DNA of 64,000 nucleotides from Hyphomonadaceae bacterium UBA1849 (lineage in GTDB: Bacteria; Pseudomonadota; Alphaproteobacteria; Caulobacterales; Hyphomonadaceae): positions 341,900 through 405,899 of the forward strand of contig DDIN01000006.1 of NCBI GenBank assembly GCA_002338565.1. The letters run 5' to 3'. The notes under the pieces were generated by a model, which ran no database searches, was not told the origin of the DNA, and saw nothing but the letters and a program-made list of their open reading frames with translations. Within the stretch, counting starts at the first letter, position 1, and each line of letters begins with the position of its first letter. This document shows, in pieces, positions 59,661 through 64,000 of the stretch. Position numbers and translations under genes: made by a program.

Positions 59661-61436
59661 TTGCGTTACGCATCACATGAACAAGTTCGAGCGTTATCTG
59701 TGTCTAATCTGGCCCGCATTCCATTTCTGAAAGACATCCCTCTGCGCACACTGCGTGCCGCAGAAAAAGAGGCTGTATGGTTCTCGGTTCCGGGCGGCGG
59801 CACGCTTTTCGACGAAGGCACAAGCTCGGATGCCATTTATTTCGTACTCAGTGGAACGCTTGGCGCTTTTCGCCGCGCACCTGACGGGCGCACTGATTTT
59901 GTAGGCCATATTCGCCCCGGCGAACCCGTGGGTGAAATGGCGATGCTCGCTGGTGAGCCTCACTCAAACTCTGTTCTGGCCGTCCGCGATACGGAGGTCA
60001 TCAAGCTTCCTCGCACGACCTTTATGAAGATGATGCGCTCTTCACCGGAAGTGATGGAGCGCCTGTCTCGTATTCTTCTGATGAGGCTTCGTCAAAACCG
60101 CCGGCAAAACAATCGCGCTGAACCAAAAGTGTTCGCACTGGCTGCCTCCTCACCGACCATTGACCTGAAGCTGCGGGCCCGTGTGCTTGCCGACGCTCTC
60201 GCGCGTCTTGGCATGTCGGCCGCCATTGTTGGTGAAGAAGCAGAAAATCAGGGCGCTTCTTATTTCGACGCGCTGGAGGCTTCCAATGACGTGGTCATTC
60301 TCACTTCCACAATCGGTGACAATGCGTGGTTCAAGCTCTCGCTTAGACAGGCAGACCGCGTCTGGGTGCTCGCGCGGCCTGATGCGCGCCCGTCCGTGCC
60401 TCTCCTTCCGGATGACACCTCACCGGCGAAGACCTTCCGCCTTATCGATATTGTCCTGGTCGAGCATTCGAACGGTCGTCGTGTCTCTGAACCGACAGAC
60501 TGGATCGATGCTGCCGGTGCCGCGCGCTGTTTCCACTGGAAAGGCGTTCAGGGCGGAGATTGCGACCGACTAGCCCGTGTTATGGCCGGACGCTCGGTTG
60601 GCCTCGTTCTGTCTGGCGGCGGCGCGCGCGCTTATGCACACATCGGCGCGGTGAAGGCGCTGCGCGAACACAACTGCCCGATCGACTTTCTCGGCGGCGC
60701 CAGCATGGGCGGCGTCGTTGCTGCGTGCGTTGCTATGGGCTGGGATGACGACGAGATCGAGTATCGCATTCGCAAAGCTTTTGTGGAAAGCAATCCGCTG
60801 GGTGACTACACCCTGCCCGTGGTTTCAATGGTCAAAGGAAAGCTGGTCGATGAGCGTCTGAAAGAGCATTTCGGCGAGACGATGATCAACGACATGCATC
60901 TGCCGTTCTTTTGCGTATCGACCAACCTGACTGCCGGAGCGGTTCACTTGCATACACGTGGAAAGCTTCGCGAAGCCCTGCGTGCGAGTATTGCGCTTCC
61001 GGGTATTCTCCCGCCATTTGTCGAGAACCGCGAAGTGCTGGTCGATGGCGCTGTGTTGAACAATTTCCCCGTCGATATAATGCGTCAGGCACATCGTGGC
61101 TTTATCATTGGCTCGGACGTGGCACGCGCCCCTGAAGGCCTCGCAGCAGACGACTTCATCGATCCGCCAGGCTTCATGGGCTGGGCGTTCAAGCATGGAC
61201 TGTCAGAAGCGCCGCCGATTGCCAGCTTGCTTATGCGTACGGCGACCCTGTCAGTCGACCCGAATGCGGGGCGTGAACTGACAACTATTCTCGTTGCGCC
61301 GGAACTTCCAAAAATCGACCTGCGAGACTGGGAAGAGTATGACCGCGCAGTCGAGGAAGGCTATAACGCCACCTGCCAGGCGCTTTCCATGGCGAGCGGC
61401 CCGATTGTCAGACTGATGAAAAACAATAACGCCTGA
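59661..61436 (+). CDS. Patatin-like phospholipase with cyclic-nucleotide-binding domain
   Basis: Up to 591 residues. The start is uncertain: TTG 59661 or GTG 59700 (neither has a strong ribosome site). N-terminal cNMP-binding (CAP_ED) domain (about 20-135, GGTLFDEGTSSDAIYFVLSGTLG, GEPVGEMAML), a middle region, then a patatin domain (about 310-480) with the oxyanion loop GLVLSGGGARAYAHIGAVKAL, the nucleophile elbow GGASMGGVVAACVA (catalytic Ser) and the dyad Asp in VDGAVLNNFPVD. This is the neuropathy-target-esterase layout: a serine lysophospholipase with a sensory domain. Likely membrane-lipid remodelling. Confidence 0.92.
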   Translation: MRYASHEQVRALSVSNLARIPFLKDIPLRTLRAAEKEAVWFSVPGGGTLFDEGTSSDAIYFVLSGTLGAFRRAPDGRTDFVGHIRPGEPVGEMAMLAGEPHSNSVLAVRDTEVIKLPRTTFMKMMRSSPEVMERLSRILLMRLRQNRRQNNRAEPKVFALAASSPTIDLKLRARVLADALARLGMSAAIVGEEAENQGASYFDALEASNDVVILTSTIGDNAWFKLSLRQADRVWVLARPDARPSVPLLPDDTSPAKTFRLIDIVLVEHSNGRRVSEPTDWIDAAGAARCFHWKGVQGGDCDRLARVMAGRSVGLVLSGGGARAYAHIGAVKALREHNCPIDFLGGASMGGVVAACVAMGWDDDEIEYRIRKAFVESNPLGDYTLPVVSMVKGKLVDERLKEHFGETMINDMHLPFFCVSTNLTAGAVHLHTRGKLREALRASIALPGILPPFVENREVLVDGAVLNNFPVDIMRQAHRGFIIGSDVARAPEGLAADDFIDPPGFMGWAFKHGLSEAPPIASLLMRTATLSVDPNAGRELTTILVAPELPKIDLRDWEEYDRAVEEGYNATCQALSMASGPIVRLMKNNNA

Positions 61437-61439
61437 GTT

Positions 61440-61811
61440 TCAGGCCAGCCTTGAACCATTCGGCACGGTCTTGTCGGGTGAGAACATCACAATCGCACCC
61501 GCCTCATCAGCAAAACCAAGCGTCAGTACTTCCGACATAAAGGGGCCAATCTGGCGCGGCGGAAAGTTCACGACAGCCGCCACCTGCTTTCCAACGAGCG
61601 CCTCAGCATCATAATGCACTGTGATCTGTGCGGATGACTTTTTCACGCCGACGGCAGGACCGAAGTCGATTTTCAGTTTCAGAGATGGCTTTCGCGCTTC
61701 TGGAAACTGCTCCACTTCGACAATCGTCCCGACACGAATGTCGACTTTCAAAAAGTCTCCGAACTCGATCTCCGGCGCTGGTGGCGCGTCTGCGGTGAAA
61801 TCCATATGCAT
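61440..61811 (-). CDS. tRNA-binding-domain protein (CsaA/YgjH type)
   Basis: About 123 residues from ATG 61811 (AGAGGA 7 nt upstream). Single OB-fold tRNA-binding domain: FLKVDIRVGTIVEVEQFPEARKPSLKLKIDFG (about 18-48) and the C-terminal NFPPRQIGPFMSEVLTLGFAD (about 85-105), both characteristic of CsaA. CsaA of Bacillus has chaperone-like activity and binds tRNA. Convergent with the patatin gene, 3 nt between stops. Confidence 0.9.
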   Translation of the reverse strand: MHMDFTADAPPAPEIEFGDFLKVDIRVGTIVEVEQFPEARKPSLKLKIDFGPAVGVKKSSAQITVHYDAEALVGKQVAAVVNFPPRQIGPFMSEVLTLGFADEAGAIVMFSPDKTVPNGSRLA

Positions 61812-62029
61812 TGGGCATTCCTCTGTCTTCGAGACGAATGCATAGCCCTCACCTACCTGAGCTTCCAGCAATCACGCTCAACAGGGCGACGAGATATCCT
61901 CATTGCTGAAACAATTATCACGAAAAGTGATCCGCCACGCACACGTGACCTTGAAACGGCGTGTTTTGCTAAATCAGCGGAGAGCCGTCAGATAGGGTCG
62001 ATCCAATGCAAGCAAGGGACGCATGCACA

Positions 62030-62509
62030 ATGAAAAAGATCATCGGCTTTATTCCACACGTCATCGCCGTTTTCGCAGCAGCGGTCTTTCTGGACAGTCT
62101 GCGCTACAAATTCACTGATGCGCCGGAGACGCAAGAAATCTTCGGTCGCCTCGATGGATGGGCTGGCACCCTTGGTTTGGGCGGATTGTTCTCTGAGACA
62201 GGTTTGTTTTCTCAATACACAATCGGAACAGCAGAGCTCTTTGCCTCGGCGCTTCTTCTTATCGGCATCATTCCGGCTCTGCGTCGCCTGCAGGCACTCG
62301 GCGCACTTATCGCGCTGGCCGTTATGTCCGGCGCTGTCAGCTTTCACCTGTTCACGCCGCTGGGCATCGATCCGAACAATGATGGCGGCGGCCTTTTCAT
62401 GTCGGCGGTTATCATCTGGGTCACGTCGCTTGTCATGCTGGTCATTCGCCGCAAAGAGCTGACAGGTCTCGTTGGCGATATCGGTGCGGCTCTCGTTCGC
62501 AAAGACTGA
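62030..62509 (+). CDS. DoxX-like small integral membrane protein
   Basis: About 159 residues from ATG 62030 (AAGGGA upstream), four membrane helices at about 5-22, 60-80, 87-107 and 118-138. The first loop carries LRYKFTDAPETQEIFGRLD and the third-fourth region SGAVSFHLFTPLGID, the DoxX-like layout. Function in bacteria is unclear; DoxX proteins have been linked to redox homeostasis at the membrane. Confidence 0.75.
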   Translation: MKKIIGFIPHVIAVFAAAVFLDSLRYKFTDAPETQEIFGRLDGWAGTLGLGGLFSETGLFSQYTIGTAELFASALLLIGIIPALRRLQALGALIALAVMSGAVSFHLFTPLGIDPNNDGGGLFMSAVIIWVTSLVMLVIRRKELTGLVGDIGAALVRKD

Positions 62510-62633
62510 TCACGTGCCAATCTCACTGTAAAAATACTGGCCAAGCCTATTCCCTGGACCGAATCCGTGCGTCTAAATGCGCAAGGTTACTTGGGACGCG
62601 CGTGGCGCGCCCGAATTTACGGGGATAGAGATC

Positions 62634-62987
62634 ATGGAAGCGATTCTGGAGAATTTGCAGAATGTGTTCGGCGGCAGCGTCGATCTTGCAGCACTCGCGT
62701 CGGGCGCAGGCTTTTTCGGCGGCAGCGCCAGCGCTATCGCCGTAGCCTTTTTCCGGGGCGCTATCATTCGGTTTGTAATCCGCACGATTTCGACGGCTCT
62801 GCTAACAGGCGTCGGCTTTCTGTTCCTGCTCGATTTCCTCGGCTTTGAAATTGTGCCGCCCGAAGAATACCGCGATCAGTTCCAGTTCGGTCAGAGCATG
62901 GATTCAACAGAGACGATCGAGAAAACAGATGAAGACGGCAACCGTCGCCGCATCATCATTCACTCACCGTATCGCCGTCACGGCTGA
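62634..62987 (+). CDS. Small membrane protein of unknown family
   Basis: About 117 residues from ATG 62634; an in-frame ATG at 62577 lacks a ribosome site and adds a non-hydrophobic leader. Two predicted membrane segments (about 25-45, ASGAGFFGGSASAIAVAFF, and 52-72, RTISTALLTGVGFLFLLDFLG) and a polar C-terminal tail (TIEKTDEDGNRRRIIIHSPYRRHG). No family recognised. It ends directly adjacent to the convergent 62988 gene. Confidence 0.65.
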   Translation: MEAILENLQNVFGGSVDLAALASGAGFFGGSASAIAVAFFRGAIIRFVIRTISTALLTGVGFLFLLDFLGFEIVPPEEYRDQFQFGQSMDSTETIEKTDEDGNRRRIIIHSPYRRHG

Positions 62988-63308
62988 TCAGGCTGCGATA
63001 TTGTCGCCGGATGTACGGAACGCCTGAGTTTCGGCATCACGGCGAAAACGCTCATACATGCGCATTACGGCTTCAGGACGATAATTAAAGCCGAGGCTCG
63101 AAAGATCTGCGTGGACTTTTTCCACCGCAAGATCAGCACCCGTATTCGCGATTGAGCTCACGATACGTTTATAAGCATTCGGTTCTGTCCGGTCACCGAA
63201 ATGAGCCAGCGCCCATTCTGCAAGCTGACGGCACGACCATGTGTCGATGCGGTGCTCGCGGTAGAACAGTTCCTCGGATGAAAGCGTATTATTGTTGTTA
63301 TCAGTCAT
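62988..63308 (-). CDS. Small unknown cytoplasmic protein
   Basis: 106 residues, no signal peptide or membrane helix. Mostly helical by pattern (STWSCRQLAEWALAHFG-like helix at about 23-38 and MRMYERFRRDAETQAFR at about 82-98). AAAGAGAAACCCG-type weak ribosome context upstream. No family recognised. The stop abuts the stop of the convergent membrane-protein gene. Confidence 0.65.
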   Translation of the reverse strand: MTDNNNNTLSSEELFYREHRIDTWSCRQLAEWALAHFGDRTEPNAYKRIVSSIANTGADLAVEKVHADLSSLGFNYRPEAVMRMYERFRRDAETQAFRTSGDNIAA

Positions 63309-63383
63309 GCCACATCTCCAAACGGGTTTCTCTTCATTCGAACCCTGACTGAAATGTCGCAGACCCAGCTTAGGATCAGGTGC

Positions 63384-63421
63384 AAAAAAGGTTACGAAAC
63401 CTCCCGGTGTTCGTAACCTTT
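63384..63421 (-). terminator. Rho-independent terminator of the zeta-subunit gene
   Basis: AAAGGTTACGAA and TTCGTAACCTTT form a perfect 12-bp stem with an 11-nt loop; on the minus strand it is followed by a TTTTTT run (three of these Ts outside the stem). It begins 45 nt after the stop of the ATPase-inhibitor gene. Confidence 0.9.
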
Positions 63422-63465
63422 CAGAAAGCTTTGGCCGGATGAACCGGCGAAGTTTTTACGCGGAA

Positions 63466-63786
63466 TTAGCCCGCTTTAACTTGCTCGACAGCAACAGGCA
63501 TAAGTTCTGCGAGCTGCGCAACGATGTCTTCGCGTGAACGTGAAACACCCTTCGCATCGAAGTCACCAAGAACCTTACGGATCACGTCTTCATCGCCCGG
63601 CTCTTCCAGATCCGAAACGACAACAGATTTTGCATAAGCTTCCGCTTCGTCGCCCGCCAGACCGAGAACGTCTGCAGCCCAGAGGCCGAGAAGTTTGTTG
63701 CGGCGCGCAGTCGCTTTGAAGAGTGTTTCCTGATCGAGGGAGAACTTCTTTTCTTCTCCGCGCTCGCGATCTTCAAATTGTGCCAT
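63466..63786 (-). CDS. F1F0-ATPase inhibitor zeta subunit (DUF1476)
   Basis: 106 residues: MAQFEDRERGEEKKFSLDQET at the start is the conserved inhibitory N-terminus of the alphaproteobacterial zeta subunit, followed by the four-helix region (FKATARRNKLLGLWAADVLGL, AYAKSVVVSDLEEPGDEDV). In Paracoccus zeta inserts this N-terminus into F1 to block ATP hydrolysis. Divergent from purC, the usual alphaproteobacterial arrangement. Confidence 0.93.
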   Translation of the reverse strand: MAQFEDRERGEEKKFSLDQETLFKATARRNKLLGLWAADVLGLAGDEAEAYAKSVVVSDLEEPGDEDVIRKVLGDFDAKGVSRSREDIVAQLAELMPVAVEQVKAG

Positions 63787-63976
63787 GTTCGGGTCACTTT
63801 CCTGACTGACTTCGTTACAATGATTTCTACCCCGTTCTTTGCTAGGTTTTCCACCCTATCGCAAACAGAATCTCCGGGTTTTTCGCCGCAGATATGGTAT
63901 CTTGCCTCGAAACCGTGTAGTGCCTCGCAGCTTGAAACACTCTATTCCATACAGAGCGTCGTAACCGGAGAGCCGA

Positions 63977-64000
63977 ATGATGTCTCGTCGCCGCAAAATT
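63977..64000 (+). CDS. purC: Start of phosphoribosylaminoimidazole-succinocarboxamide synthase (partial)
   Basis: Only eight codons are in the window: MMSRRRKI, with GGAG 6 nt before the ATG. MSRRRKI(YEGKAK) is the typical alphaproteobacterial PurC start, and purC commonly sits divergent to the DUF1476 gene. The call rests on this short match plus gene order. A second ATG at 63980 is the alternative start. Confidence 0.6.

Noticed and set aside
1..64000. Mobile elements, tRNA, rRNA, tmRNA
   Set aside because: No transposase, integrase, terminal repeats or cloverleaf-like segments were seen; spacers are short and gene order is chromosomal-core in character.

Overview
The window is about 56% GC by eye and densely packed. 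It looks like an alphaproteobacterium of the order Caulobacterales, most likely a marine stalked or budding member of the Hyphomonadaceae (Hirschia / Ponticaulis / Hyphomonas type). The basis is a MipZ division-site ATPase, a gene set matching the Caulobacter holdfast polysaccharide (hfs) locus in order and orientation, the alphaproteobacterial rpoZ-rsh-pdxJ arrangement, DUF1489, and the F1-ATPase inhibitor zeta (DUF1476) next to purC. These calls are by motif and gene-order recognition; no search was run. I see no insertion sequences, phage genes, CRISPR arrays, tRNAs or rRNAs.

Layout. 1-3783 (minus): rpoZ, rsh (ppGpp synthetase/hydrolase), pyrE and the 5' part of pdxJ in one tight run. 3980-9632: a NYN-domain nuclease overlapping a family-5 uracil-DNA glycosylase, smpB-dapA, a soluble lytic transglycosylase and a threonine/serine dehydratase. 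9614-21086 (minus): a full type II secretion operon gspC-N ending in a small lipoprotein. 21194-26805 (minus): a TonB-dependent receptor and a 950-residue duplicated surface lipoprotein, followed on the same strand at 27008-27643 by a short prepilin peptidase (gspO-like). The receptor/lipoprotein pair therefore sits inside the secretion locus.

27699-37549: a serine hydrolase, then the holdfast-type polysaccharide locus: hfsE, hfsG, hfsH and a second GT2 enzyme (hfsL candidate) on plus, hfsC-hfsB-hfsA on minus, hfsD on plus. The flippase hfsF is absent from its usual place, and the HfsB-like ATPase has lost the Walker-A lysine. 37640-40951: a Sel1-repeat mini-protein, an isopenicillin-N-synthase-like oxygenase, an RcnB-like protein extremely rich in Arg/His/Asn/Tyr, and a small exported protein. 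41001-50602: tamB-tamA (minus) divergent from an autotransporter serine protease. 50723-64000: an isoaspartyl peptidase lipoprotein, mipZ with an unknown upstream gene, panC, an FMN-dependent glutamate-synthase-like protein, a sulfotransferase, DUF1489, several exported or enzymatic unknowns, an extensin-like protein, a cNMP-binding patatin, a CsaA-like tRNA-binding protein, small membrane proteins, the ATPase inhibitor zeta, and the first codons of purC.

Much of the window concerns the cell envelope: T2SS, TonB uptake, holdfast export, TAM and an autotransporter.
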